Shown here piece by piece: positions 53,336 to 64,000 of a DNA stretch of 64,000 bases. The notes beneath the pieces are model-generated. The model was not told the DNA's origin and did not search any database. It saw only the letters and a program-made list of their open reading frames with translations. A program made the position numbers and the translations under genes. This stretch comes from Megaustenia siamemsis (taxonomy: Eukaryota > Mollusca > Gastropoda > Stylommatophora > Ariophantidae), in contig JAVIAB010000024.1 of assembly GCA_032433765.1 (NCBI GenBank), positions 10,853,821 through 10,917,820 of the forward strand, in the 5' to 3' direction. How positions within the stretch are numbered: position 1 is the first letter of the stretch; each line of letters begins with the position of its first letter.

Positions 53336-53451
53336 TTTAAGAATCAATCATATATTTATATTTGTTACATTTATATATGTATTTTTACATATTTATATTT
53401 ATCTAACATATAACATATTATATATGAATTTTTAGATAATTAAACAAGGTA

Positions 53452-53954
53452 TTCATCATCATCATCGTGTGCCTTCTCCGCAACGAAGGTTGGCTACCAT
53501 GGATCATTATCCTACTCTGTTTCTTGCTTTGATGGTGCAGGCTGTCATAGATTGACTTGACCATCTTTTCATGTTACTCGTCCATGTTAGTCTTGATCTG
53601 CCTCTGCCTCTTTACCTTGTATTTTTCCTTCCAACATTACCTTTAGTAGGCTGTTGTGTCTTTTAACATGCCCCAAACATTTCATTTGTCTTGTCTTAAT
53701 TGTATTTAGTAGTTCTCTTTTTATTTTCAGTTGTTTTAAAACTTTATCGTTTGTTATGTTTTGTTTCCATCCAATTCTACCTATCCTTCTATAAATCCAC
53801 ATTTCAAAGGCTTCAATTTTCTGTTCTGTTTTCTTGTCTAATGTCCATGTTTCTGCACCATACAGGAATATTGAGAAGATGTAGCATTTTGCCATTCTTA
53901 GTTTCAGCCCTGTTGATATTTGTTTTGTTGTTAGTATATTTTTCAAATAAACAA
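53452..53954 (-). mobile_element. LINE-b fragment (minus) with ATC tail
   Basis: The minus strand is open for 119 codons: MKNILTTKQISTGLKLRMAK, CYIFSIFLYGAETWTLDKKT, EQKIEAFEMWIYRRIGRIGW, VLKQLKIKRELLNTIKTRQM, KCLGHVKRHNSLLKVMLEGK and IQGKEAEAD (frameshifted). The tail is TTCATCATCATCATCG at the low-coordinate end. Confidence 0.85.
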
Positions 53955-54700
53955 AGTATTATATTTCATCAATATTAAGATAATACAAGACGTAAAAATA
54001 ATACGGTTTGATGGCGTTCACACTAATCAAATTGAGAGTGACGCACTATGCGGCAGAACGTACGGAAATAGTTAAACAGACAGCTGTCTTCATAAGAGAG
54101 TCCGGAATACTAGTCTGAGTGAGCCGTAATGGCAGAAGAAGAAGAAGAAGAAGTTAGTTCTTTGTTTTCAATGTTTTCTTTTCAAGGAAACTGGAGTGAG
54201 GAAATGCGTGTGTTCTCTATAACTCTCCTCACGATGGAGATGATTTTCATTCGTCACATGTGCGGTCATTTAAAGGATTCACGTAGTTGAGTTAATAAAA
54301 CTGTCCAACAACTCAGAAGCGTTTTGATGAATGCTGCAACAAGAGTTGGGGCGGATATGGGAAGTTCCCAAATACAATTAAACTGATTCCGCACGTAGAA
54401 TTGAAAAGTTCTGAAAAAAAAACTGTTGTTCATGAAACATTAGTCCATTTTAACTACAATTGACGCAGTTAATGGCTTTGATAATGCATGATCATTGTTT
54501 ACGGTTGAATAGTTACACACAAGTTTATCCATTTAAACTTACGAATTGATCAACTTTGTTTTCCTATAAGAAAAAATAACAAATTATTATATATAAACAT
54601 AGTTATCAAAAGTGTATTATCAATGTCATTATTCCTTCACATCGCCTAAACACCAACATCATAGAACCAGGATAACGTGGCTTCAGAGTGGGATTTTTTC
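53955..54700. other. Low-copy region with a decayed relative of the 15.2-kb ORF
   Basis: 54,185-54,370 (plus) encodes GNWSEEMRVFSITLLTMEM, an in-frame TGA, then TVQQLRSVLMNAATRVGADM. This parallels GNWIQEVTVCSMIDGS and ALAEAVSGADMW at 15.2 kb. A short AGAAGAAGAAG run precedes it. Otherwise AT-rich with no feature. Confidence 0.4.
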
Positions 54701-54704
54701 TCAA

Positions 54705-55035
54705 TGATTGAAATACGTGACTATGATACTTGTGATTGAAATACGTGACTATGATACTTGTGATTGAAATACGTGACTATGATACTTGTGATTGAAATGC
54801 TTGACTATGATACTTGTGATTGAAATGCTTGACTATGATACTTGTGATTGAAATACACGACTATGATACTTGTGATTGAAATACGTGACTATGACACTTT
54901 TGATTGAAATACGTGACTATGACACTTTTGATTGAAATACGTGACTATGACACTTTTGATTGAAATACATGACAATGATACGTGTGATTGAAATACATGA
55001 CTATGACACTTTTGATTGAAATACATGACTATGAC
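54705..55035. repeat. 28-bp minisatellite, about 12 copies
   Basis: GATTGAAATACGTGACTATG plus ATACTTGT recurs every 28 bases. Variants ACACTTTT and ACATGAC occur in the right half. Confidence 0.95.
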
Positions 55036-55124
55036 TACTTGTACTGCATGGCAGTTAACAACACTTCGGACCTACAGGAGTTTCATAGAGCAAGAGAACA
55101 AGACACAGGTCTTTACATTCTTAG

Positions 55125-55480
55125 AATATCAAATACCCCAGATGCAAGAACAACAAGAAAAATAACCACTACCAAGATCAAATATGTTAGACGAATGACA
55201 GGAAACATCTTGAGAGATAATATCAGAAAAGAATAACTGAGAAAAAGACTAGAATAATTGCCACTTGATTAGTAGAGAGATTAACACACAACGAGCCTTC
55301 AATAAACTCAAGAACACTAGACCGAAGGCCGACAACAAAAAAGATGGAGTGATGGAATATTAGAAACACACGAAAACAGAACAGCAGGAGAGGCCAATAG
55401 ATGAACAAATGACAGCAAATTATACCACACCTCGACGTTAAATGAGTAAGTAAAGAAGAGGTGGTAGAAGAAGTTCGTTC
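55125..55480 (+). mobile_element. LINE-c 3' fragment
   Basis: VRRMTGNILRDNIRKE followed by stops, then ACGAGCCTTCAATAAACTC, GAAGGCCGACAACAAAAAAG, GATGGAGTGATGGAATATTA and CACCTCGACGTTAAATGAG match 26,570-26,890, and the tail is AAGAAGAGGTGGTAGAAGAA. It contains a large internal deletion. Confidence 0.75.
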
Positions 55481-55732
55481 GTTCGTTCGCTTTCGTCAGC
55501 TTTGACCTCTGACGAAGTCCCACCCACTCAATTTTGTGGGACTGAATTTTGCGTGTAAAGTCTGTTTTATCCCATTACAGGATGCCCCACGCCATGCAGG
55601 CAGATTTACTCCAACTTCAGAGGTACTAATTTTTAGGGAATTAGTAAAACCCAGGTGTCCTCGCCAGGGTACGAACCCCGGCTGTTGCCGTGGTAAGCCA
55701 ACCGCCTATCGATTGCGCTAACCGGACACCCA
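55480..55732 (-). mobile_element. SINE E: tRNA-like head joined to a SINE B-type tail (minus)
   Basis: On the minus strand it starts GGTGTCCGGTTAGCGCAATC and carries box B GGGGTTCGTACCCTGG. It then shares TTACACGCAAAATTCAGTCC, GACTTCGTCAGAGGTCAAAG and CTGACGAAAGCGAACG with the 3' end of SINE B. The tail is (AACG)n. The head differs from SINE B, so two SINEs with distinct tRNA-type heads share one 3' end. Confidence 0.75.
55654..55730 (-). other. tRNA-like head of SINE E
   Basis: 77 bases on the minus strand. GGTGTCC at the 5' end pairs perfectly with GGACACC at the 3' end as a 7-bp acceptor stem. The T arm CCGGG-GTTCGTA-CCTGG pairs with one G-U. Three extra bases (CGA) separate the T arm from the acceptor strand and the anticodon arm is irregular, so this is a tRNA-derived SINE head and probably not a working tRNA. 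Confidence 0.6.
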
Positions 55733-55897
55733 TAGAAGAAGTCAAATAAAGTGTTTGTAAACAAGCATCGCTATGAAATAGTCACAACTGCATAGATGAT
55801 GCAAATGGTGTTCCTTAAAATGTCGGTGCCAGGTTGAAATAATTATAACAAAACCAGGCAAAGCGAGAGCTGGAGCCGATTGAAGATTAATTCCAAA

Positions 55898-56304
<407 letters not shown>

Positions 56305-56325
<21 letters not shown>

Positions 56326-56560
56326 GAGCCGTAGCCGGTCCATTGGGCATTGAAGCAGATATTCTTTCTCTTATTTAAATGTGTATTCTAGCAGTCTCAA
56401 TCGTTGTAAAGATATTTTATCAAATCTTGCCATTTGTCATTGTTCTGTGCAAGCAACTCTATCTCATTGAGGGAGCCGATTCCTGCTGCTCTTGCCCCTC
56501 TGATCAATGTTCTTCTCAGTGTCGGCCTCTTTTCCTCTTACCTGTTGTTTCCCACATGAG
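56305..56560 (-). mobile_element. LINE-d 3' fragment (minus)
   Basis: TATCTATTGACCTTTCGAGC, CGTAGCCGGTCCATTGGGC, GATATTTTATCAAATCTTGC, CATTGTTCTGTGCAAGCAAC, CTCATTGAGGGAGCCGATTC and CTCTTACCTGTTGTTTCCCA are the reverse complement of 47,200-47,460. The tail end merges with the TCTA tract. Confidence 0.85.
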
Positions 56561-56739
56561 GTTTATTATCCATGTATTCCAAATATCAGCACAGACACAA
56601 ACCACAAAGCCTGATTTAATAATAATAAAAAGTATCACTACTGGAGAAATAAAGCAAGAATAGAAAGTAACATAAGAACCGGTGCAGCAGAGCAAACATA
56701 AGACAATAAATGAATGAAGAGGGAAAAACAGAGATACAA

Positions 56740-56840
56740 TGGTATAGATATGGTTTTATGTAGGGGAGTGATAGCACACAATCTGAACGACGTTGTGGCC
56801 CAGTATGCCTTCAACTGGAACTGTTGTGGTTGAAATTGAA
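56740..56840 (-). mobile_element. Decayed hammerhead-element relative
   Basis: GGTTTTATGTAGGGGAGTGA, CTGAACGACGTTGTGGCCCA and GTATGCCTTCAACTGGAAC parallel the copy at 56,960 with many changes. GTTTC has become GTTGT, so the GAAA strand is lost. Confidence 0.4.
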
Positions 56841-56959
56841 CATTACGTCCCCTGAAACTCTCAGCCTTGCCAATCTCTTTGTTGTAAGCATTTTCTACTA
56901 AAATATCATTTATATAGAAGTAGTTCTTTACCTTTAGGAAAAATAAAAAAAATAGTATG

Positions 56960-57070
56960 CGAGAAGCTTTACGTGATAAGTGGACGACACAGACTAAACA
57001 ACGTTTCGGCCCAATAGGCCTTCATCAGGAACAAACAAAAAAACAACACACACAAAACTAATAACGAAAC
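56960..57070 (-). mobile_element. Hammerhead-bearing element, family 2
   Basis: GAAGCTTTACGTGATAAGTG, GACGACACAGACTAAACAAC, the core and a CAACACACACAAAACTAATA end. It shares the AAGCTTTACGT block with family 1 and the 41/43-bp satellite, so all belong to one superfamily. Confidence 0.55.
57000..57028 (-). ncRNA. Hammerhead-ribozyme-like core (family 2, best match)
   Basis: On the minus strand: CTGATGA (exact catalytic consensus), an extra A, GGCC-TATTG-GGCC as stem II, then GAAACGTT. This is the copy closest to a canonical core. Stem III would be ACGT pairing between two molecules. Stem I is not obvious in the flanks. Confidence 0.55.
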
Positions 57071-57689
57071 AACCAAAACAAAAATAATCGAAATGTGCTA
57101 AAGAAAACAAAGTAAACTATCCTGTCAAAACAAAGAGAATAGCAACCAAGTGCGGCTGTCTTGAACGTAGAGAAACGTGCAGAAATGTGCGTAAATTGCA
57201 CACAGAACCAGAGGAGTTCACACAGGGGTCAGTGTGCAAACACAAAGGAGAAAGAATCGAATAGTAGACAAGCAGGTATTCAAAAGGCGGTAAGAGTGAG
57301 ATGTATGAGAGTGGGGCACAATAAAAACAAATGAGGGGTAAGGAGCACATAAAAAAGGTATATAGGAGAACACCGAAGTGTCTCATAAGGGACTAGAGGT
57401 TACTTTACATTAACAATGTTACGTTGTGTGTGGTGGGCACAAGTTGAAACCACTTCCATAAAATATCGATTCGAAGAAAAAATGGAATGTGCTAGGTTCA
57501 GGACATCTTCACTCTAAACTGCTGAACGATTTCCAAAATTAGAACTAAAATGTCTCTTTTTAAATTAAAACATCCAGCTGTGAAAATTGCAATTCTGAAA
57601 TGTACTTTCTGAAACATCCAACATTGTTCGCCTGTGGGAGCACACGTTATATGGACAATTCTCTTTGTTATGCCAGATATCATTGTCAT
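57071..57689. other. No gene recognised
   Basis: Low-copy sequence with modest ORFs on the minus strand (about 60-90 codons, Cys/Leu-rich), which I could not connect to any family. Confidence 0.3.
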
Positions 57690-58215
57690 TGACGATAGGT
57701 TGACTTGTCCATCTTTTGATGTTACTTGTCCATGTTAGTCTTGGCCCGCCTCTGCCTCTTTTACCTTGTATTTCCCTTCCAATATTGCTTTTAGTAGGCA
57801 GTTGTGTCTTTTAACATGCCACATAATGTTCATTTGTCTTGTTCTAATTGTGTTTAGTAGTTATCTTTTGATTTTTAGTTGTTTTAAAACTTCATCGTTT
57901 GTTTTCTTTTCTTTCCATCCAATATTCTACCTATTCTTCTATAAATCTACATTTCAAAGGCTCCAATTTTCTGTGCTATTTTCTTGTCCAATGTCCATGT
58001 TTCTGCACCATACCGGAATAATGCTATTCTTAGTTTTAACCCTGGTGTGGTTTTGATGTTAATATATTTTTCATGGCATTAAAATTACTTTTTGCCATAC
58101 CTATTCTTTTATTTATTTCAGTTTCACATTTTCCATCACTGGTTATAGTATGTCCCGGGTAGTTGTAGCTCTGGACTGTCTCCAGATGTATTCCCTCAAC
58201 TTTGATATTTAATTA
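57690..58215 (-). mobile_element. LINE-b fragment (minus)
   Basis: Reverse complement of LINE-b from VEGIHLETVQSYNYPGHTIT down to SNIKRWTSQPI, with CTTTTACCTTGTATTTCCCT, CTGTTGTGTC-type and GTTGTTTTAAAACTTCATCG anchors. Small deletions break the frame. The terminal NLRCGDGTQ part is missing. Confidence 0.8.
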
Positions 58216-58464
58216 TGACAGAAATACCATACATTATTCACTTACAAGTGCATCGAATTCTGTAACCTGAAGATGAAGATATGTAACATTAATTACAAAT
58301 GCTCATTTCTCAACATAGAAGGTCATCATTGTACACATGTAATTGTGCTTGTACACAATAGAGAGACAAAACGAAACCAGAGATTTGTGATACACAATAT
58401 GGATTTATTTCAAGGTACAGATATGAATATTCTCATACGCATCAAGGAGGCGAAGGCGCGCCTA

Positions 58465-58843
58465 CCAGCACTAGAGCTGGAAGTCTTCAGCGACCCACAG
58501 CTGATGGCTTGCGCCAGGATCGGTGAACCAAAACCATCCAGACCCTGCTCCACCTCTCTGTGGTGCCTCTAGTAACAGACTAACTTGTCTAGTCTGGTCA
58601 AGCGTGCAAGGGAAGATCGAAGAGGGAAGACAACCCGGTACTAAAAAATGTCGCGCTGAAGTCGGATGTGTTTTGCCCCAAAGGCGCAAATATAACAGTT
58701 ATACTGCAAACCACAACACAACGCAGACACGTCCACTACGTCCTTGTAAGGGCGGATGATGAAGAGGAATATTCTAGTCTACCATGATACTCTAGAATAC
58801 TTTAGTCATCGGGCGAACGCAACCAACCACCAACCATACATAT
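58465..58843 (+). repeat. Interspersed repeat F, copy 2
   Basis: Near-identical in order to 14,540-14,912, ending GGGCGAACGCAACCAACC. A frame across its 5' part reads LPALELEVFSDPQLMACARI, then GEPKPSRPCSTSLWCL, stop. Whether that is a retrotransposon C-terminus is not established. Confidence 0.75.
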
Positions 58844-59019
58844 CATAGGATTATTTATAGAAAAACAAACTTTGAAAGTGGATTTATATATGTGTACTTA
58901 TATGTTTAAATCACACAAAAATATTTAACAAAGTGTGCTCGTATATAAAGAAATAAGAAATTAAAGCCATATGTAGCATAAATATTGGTAGGAAATATAT
59001 AAGACTAACATAGAACACA

Positions 59020-59715
59020 ATCCATTTTTGATATAGAAAGAGGAAAAAGAATTCTTAGATGTTATGTAGAGCCAGTCTTAACATATGGATGCGAATCTTG
59101 GACAATAGGACAGCAGACAAGAAAATCACTTGGTGTCTGTAGAAATCCGGCTTTACCGAAGAATGTTGAGAATACTATGGACAGCTAAAATGAGTAATGA
59201 AATCGTTCTAAAAGAAGCCAAAGGAAAGAGAGAGCTAATGTGCTATAGTAGGAGAAACAATGGTCATTTTTTGGGCCATGTAATGAGAAGGAAAATATAT
59301 TGTAACAACTTGAAAAGTTGAGGGACGAAGAGATAAAGGGAAGCAAAGAGAAGAGATACCAGACAGCTTAAGAGAATGGCTTGGCAGAAGGTCAACAACA
59401 AAAAAAAAAGCTATATTTACATCACATGTTACCATTGCTGGTGTATGACGGGGGGCAACAATAGAACCAGAGGGATAAAGGCCGCTTGGTCAAGCAGTCG
59501 CCACGACGTGTGAGACTCAGGATTTTTATTTCACCCCCGATAGAAAAAATCCTTTCTGTCTACTGCGGGCTTCGAACACCGTACGTCAGCTTTTCAGCCA
59601 GCGGAACAGTGGTTTTAGCCGCACGGCCACGCGCACCTCACAACAACAGAAGTGATAAATAAATGTCGAGATCGAAAGTGGAGAGACGCCAGCAGGCACG
59701 GTACTTGGTGATAAT
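59020..59715 (+). mobile_element. LINE-a fragment interrupted by SINE D
   Basis: VEPVLTYGCESWTIGQQTRK, EIRLYRRMLRILWTAKMSNE, VLKEAKGKRELM, HFLGHVMRRKIY and DSLREWLGRRSTT are encoded with a few frame breaks. The element is interrupted after GGTCAACAACA at 59,400 and resumes at 59,641 with CAACAACAGAAGTGATAAAT and GTCGAGATCGAAAGTGGAGA. Confidence 0.8.
59401..59640 (-). mobile_element. SINE D insertion with 8-bp target duplication
   Basis: A 240-base insert flanked by CAACAACA on both sides (59,393-59,400 and 59,641-59,648). On the minus strand it opens TGAGGTGCGCGTGGCCGTGC (A-box-like) and has GGTGTTCGAAGCCCGC as B box. At its other end a short T-run (minus strand) meets the junction. It is the only copy in the window. 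Confidence 0.8.
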
Positions 59716-59814
59716 GTTGAATATGGAATATGGATTGGTATGTACGTTCTTCGTGAAGGCGAAGACGATGGTGATGACAATGTTGAAGAAGATGGTACAC
59801 ATTTGAATCTTCCT

Positions 59815-60150
59815 GAAGAGTCATCATCATCATCATTCGTGAACGACGCTATCATAATCTTCTCTAATTGTTTGTACTCTATGCATCGCATCAATTCTGT
59901 TCTTGACTGTTTTCCGTTCCATGACACCAAACTAAATAGTATCTTCTCCCTTTGTCATCCGCGATATCCTTTCGCTTATATTTTTATAGTTGTAACCAAA
60001 TATTCTAACTTTCCTCTTCTCATGATATGCTCGAAAAATATCGATTATTTCCTTCTAATTTTTTAGGCGTTTGCTTTTTGTGTTGGCCTCTGATAATTTA
60101 CCAGTGGTCGTCTTAGTTGTCCAAGGATTCTCAAAATAAAAGGAGGAGTA
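59815..60150 (-). mobile_element. Divergent LINE-a-like 3' fragment (minus)
   Basis: The minus strand encodes IFFEHIMRRGKLEYLVTTIK, QREKILFSLVSWNGKQSRTE and LEKIMIASFTN, then (GAT)4. It is parallel to LINE-a, with stops and substitutions. It was missed as one ORF because of frame breaks. Confidence 0.6.
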
Positions 60151-60590
60151 TTATTTTAAAAATGATTAATAATATTATTACATATTCGAGTTCAGTAATA
60201 ATCTGTTTAATATAAAAAAATATAAATCAAAGCCGAAATAGAGAAAAATATTTGAAATTCAGTTACAGACAATAAGTAAGGATGATATCAAAGACTGGAG
60301 ATGGTATGCATTCCAATATTTGCAATTAAAGACAACAACAGCTAGTGTCATATGTTTACAGATAGGACTGAAAGAGAACATTTCAAATTTTCAATTACAG
60401 ACAACAACAAGCATAAATAAAGCGGTAACAACAACAAAAATATTGGATAAGTCACTTCAAAATCTCTCAAAGCAAAAAAAAAAAAAAAAAAAAAAAATAC
60501 ATCCTGGTGTTTGTCTCTCAAGAGACCTGGGTCTTGACCTGACCTTCACCGAGAAAGATTCATCCATCCCTCAATTTCAGCGGTCACAAA
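60151..60590. other. No gene recognised
   Basis: AT-rich sequence with a run of about 23 A near 60,474. The 91-codon ORF here crosses that run and is not convincing. Confidence 0.3.
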
Positions 60591-60599
60591 AATAGTACA

Positions 60600-61060
60600 T
60601 CACAGTACTCATACATTCACTTTGATACTAGTGTATCACAGTACCCATAGAATCACTTTGATAATAGTGTATCACAGTACCCATAGAATCACTTTGATAC
60701 TAGTGTATCACAGTACCCATACAATCACTCTGATACTAGTGTATCACAGTAACCATACAATCAGTCTGATACTAGTGTATCACAGTACCCAACCAATCAC
60801 TTTGATACTAGTGTATCACAGTACCAATACAATCACTCTGATACTAGTGTATCACAGTACCCATACAATCACTTTTATAGTAGTGTATCACAGTACCTAT
60901 ACAATCACTTTGATACTAGTGTATCACAGTACCAAAACAATCAGTCTGATACTTGTGTATCACATTACCAAAACAATCACTTTGATATTCGTGTATCACA
61001 GTACCCATACAGTCACTGTGATACACCCATACAATCACTCTGATACTAGAGTATCACAGT
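60600..61060. repeat. 36-bp satellite, subfamily 1, about 13 copies
   Basis: GTATCACAGTACCCATACAA plus TCACTTTGATACTAGT recurs every 36 bases. It aligns over its length with the 36-bp unit that follows (ATCACA...CCTACCATCACTCTAATACC), so both are one satellite with two sequence types. Confidence 0.9.
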
Positions 61061-64000
61061 ACGCCAATATTTACACCCATAGCAATACTTCACATGGCTC
61101 TTACCATTCTTCTTATATCAATACATCACAGTATTCCTGTCATTACTCCGACATCACTACATCACATTATTTCTTCTATCACTCTAATACTAACACAACA
61201 TATTATTCCTACCATCGCTGTAATACCAGTATATCACGTTATTCCAAAACATCACTCTGAAACCAATACATCACAGTATTCCTACGATCACTCAAATACC
61301 AATACATCACAGTATTCCTACGATCACTCAAATACCAATACATCACAGTATTCCTAGCATCACTTAACACCAATACATCACAGTATTTCTAGCATCACTT
61401 AACACCAATACATCACAATAATTCCTACCAATTCTCTAATACCAAAACATTGCACTATTCCTACCATTACTCTAATACCAAAACATCGCACTATTCCTAC
61501 CATCACTCTAATACCAAACCATCGCACTATTCCTACCATCACGCTAATACCAAAACATCGCACTATTCCTACCATCACGCTAAAACCAAAGCATCGCACT
61601 ATTCCTACCATCACGCTAATACGAAAACCTCGCACTATTCCCACCATCACTCTAATACCCAAAACATCACATTATTCCTACCATTACTCTAATACTAAAA
61701 CATCGCACTATCCCTACCATCACCCTAATACCCAAAACATCGCACTATTCCTACCATTACTCTAATAATAAAACATCGCACTATCATTACCATTACTCTA
61801 ATACCAAAACATCACATTATTCCTACCATCACTCTAATACCAAAACATCACATTATTCCTACCATCACTCTAATACCAAAACACCTCATTATTCCTACCA
61901 TCGTGCTAATCCCAAAACATCGCACTATTCCTACCATTACTCCAATAACAAAACATCACATTATTCCTACCATTACTCTAATACCAAAACATCGCACTAT
62001 TCCTACCATCACTCTAATACTAAAACATCGCATTATTCCTACCATCATTCTATTACCAAAACATCGCACTATTCCTATCATCACTCTAATACCAAACATC
62101 GCACTTTTCCAAATATGACGCTAGTACCCAAAACATCGCAATATTCCTACCATCACTCTAATACCCAAAAAATCGACCTATTCCTACCATTACCCTAATA
62201 TCAAAACATCGCACTATTCCTACCATCACTTTAATACCAAAACATCACACTATTACTACCATCACTCTAATACCAAAACATCTCACTTTTCCTACCATCA
62301 CACTAACACCAAAATATCACACTATTCGTACCATCACTCTAATACCAAAACATTGCACTATTCCTACAATCAACCTAATACCAAAACATCACATTATTCC
62401 TACCATCACTCTAATACCAAAACATCTTAATATTCCTACCATCACTCTAATATCAAAACATCACATTATTCCTACCATCACGCTAATACCAAAACATCAC
62501 ATTATTCCTACCATCACACTGATACCAAAACATCACATTATTCCTACCATTACTCTAATACCAAAACATCACACTATTCCTACCATTACTCTAATACCAA
62601 AACATCACACTATTCCTACCATTACTCTAATACCAAAACATCGCACTATTCCTACCATTACTCTAATACCAAAACATCACACTATTCCTACCATCACTTT
62701 AATACCAAAACATCACACTATTACTACCATCACTCTAATACCAAATCATCTCACTTTTCCTACCATCACACTAACACCAAAACATCACACTATTCGTACA
62801 TCACAGTATTTCTAGCATCACTTAACACCAATACATCACAATAATTCCTACCAATTCTCTAATACCAAAACATTGCACTATTCCTACAATCAACCTAATA
62901 TCAAAACATCACATTTTTCTACCATCACTCTAATACCAAAACATCTTAATATTCCTACCATCACTCTAATATCAAAATATCACATTTTTCCTACCATCAC
63001 TCTAATACCAAAACATCTTAATATTCCTACCATCACTCTAATATCAAAACATCACATTATTCCTACCATCACGCTAATACCAAAACATCACATTATTACC
63101 ATCACTCTAATACCATAACATAACAATATGCCTACCATCACTCTAATACCAAAACATCACAATATTCCTACCATCACGCTAATACCAAAACACCCCACTA
63201 TTCCTACCATCAATCTAATACCAAAACATCACACTATTCCTACCATCAATCAAATACCAAAACATCACACTATTCCTACCATCACTCAAATACCAAAACA
63301 TCGCACTATTCCTACAATCACTCTAATACCAAAACATCAGATTGTTCCTACTATCACGCTAATGGCATATTCAGAACACGAAAGACGAATATGGCAGACC
63401 ACCGTGAAAGAGATTGGAGCCTCGTCACGTAACAGTCCAAAGAAAGCCAAGGAGAGGACAGAGTGGAATGGCGCTCCATGGCAGCCAACCTTCGATGCGT
63501 AGACAGCACTCAATGATGATGATGATCACGCTAATACCAAAACATCCCACTATTCCTACCATCACTCTAATACCAAAACATCACACTATTCCTATCATTA
63601 CGCTAATACCAAAACATCGCACTATTGCTACTATTACTGTAACACCAAACCATCGCATTATTTTTACCATTACTCTAATACCAAAACATCACATTATTTT
63701 TACCATTACTCTAATACCAAAACATCACATTATTCCTACCATCACACTGATGCCAAAACATAACATTATTCCAACCATCACACTGATACCAAAACATCGC
63801 ATTATTCCAACCATCACGCTAATCCCAAAACATCACACTATTCCTACCATCACTCTAATACTAAAACATCACATTATTCCTACCATTACTCTAATACCAA
63901 AACATCACATTATTCATACCATTACTTTGATACCAAAACATCGTTCTATTCCTACCATAACTCTAATACCAAAACATCGTTCTATTCCTACCATTACTCT
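61061..64000. repeat. 36-bp satellite, subfamily 2, about 80 copies, runs off the window
   Basis: CTACCATCACTCTAATACCA plus AAACATC(A/G)CA(T/C)TATTC recurs every 36 bases, with many single-base variants and occasional length changes. The stretch 61,060-61,440 is transitional between the two subfamilies. Open frames arise because 36 is divisible by three. The right end is not reached. Confidence 0.95.
63364..63524 (+). mobile_element. LINE 3' end inserted in the 36-bp satellite
   Basis: A 161-base insert carrying GTGGAATGGCGCTCCATGGC, CAACCTTCGATGCGTAGACA and CACTCAATGATGATGATGAT, the LINE-b-like terminus (EWRSMAANLRCVDSTQ, stop, GAT tail). ATCACGCTAAT stands at both junctions (63,353-63,363 and 63,525-63,535), consistent with an 11-base target duplication. 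The satellite background makes the exact length uncertain. Confidence 0.8.

Overview
The window is eukaryotic, and almost all of it is non-coding repeat DNA. There are no bacterial-style operons, and no complete, recognisable host gene was found. The many 5'-truncated LINE 3' ends, several tRNA-derived SINE families, a mariner-type MITE, Penelope-type hammerhead-like motifs and dozens of unrelated minisatellites suggest a repeat-rich invertebrate. A marine lophotrochozoan such as a gastropod mollusc is my guess from the style of the reverse transcriptase remnants, but the species is not determined. More than a third of the window (very roughly 23 kb) is tandem repeat.

Layout. 0-5.2 kb: an inverted pair of hammerhead-like elements, a 37-bp array, a 3.2-kb 30-bp satellite, and a LINE 3' end whose terminus is repeated nine times. 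5.2-9.7 kb: 76-bp and 46-bp arrays, interspersed repeat family A, and three minus-strand stretches that read like fragments of host or decayed coding sequence. 9.7-12.7 kb: SINE A copies, one with its tRNA-like head amplified sevenfold, then 125-bp and 19-bp arrays. 13-19 kb: LINE-a and LINE-b fragments, SINE B, SINE C, repeat family F, a 43-bp inverted-repeat MITE and an unrecognised 122-codon ORF. 19-22.5 kb: a GAT-type microsatellite and three minisatellites. 22.5-26.9 kb: the best-preserved element, a near-full-length but dead RTE-like LINE (LINE-c) with a LINE-b copy inserted in its endonuclease and an in-frame minisatellite in its linker. 27-33 kb: SINE and LINE pieces, a 1.65-kb GAA tract grown from a LINE-c tail, a mariner MITE and a TCTG/TCTA tract. 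33-41 kb: LINE-a, SINE A, a 1.3-kb GATA/GATTA compound microsatellite, a possible small secreted protein ORF and a hammerhead-bearing element. 41-47 kb: a 3.2-kb 26-bp satellite split by a SINE C, then family A interrupted by SINE B, and LINE-d. 48-60 kb: a second MITE, a 1.7-kb 41/43-bp satellite derived from a hammerhead-type element, and more LINE-b, -c, -d and -a fragments. 60.6-64 kb: a 36-bp satellite running off the window end.

How the parts relate: the dominant theme is retroelement debris seeding tandem repeats. LINE microsatellite tails (GAA, GAT, GATA) expand into kilobase tracts. SINE heads, LINE 3' termini, a LINE coding linker and a hammerhead-element flank have each been turned into minisatellites. 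Later SINE and LINE insertions land inside existing arrays and leave short target-site duplications. The most promising items for follow-up are the hammerhead-like elements and their satellite, the mariner MITE that still carries a transposase DNA-binding segment, the two paralogous EHLWxCxxC small ORFs, and the minus-strand coding-like stretches at 8.4-9.7 kb.
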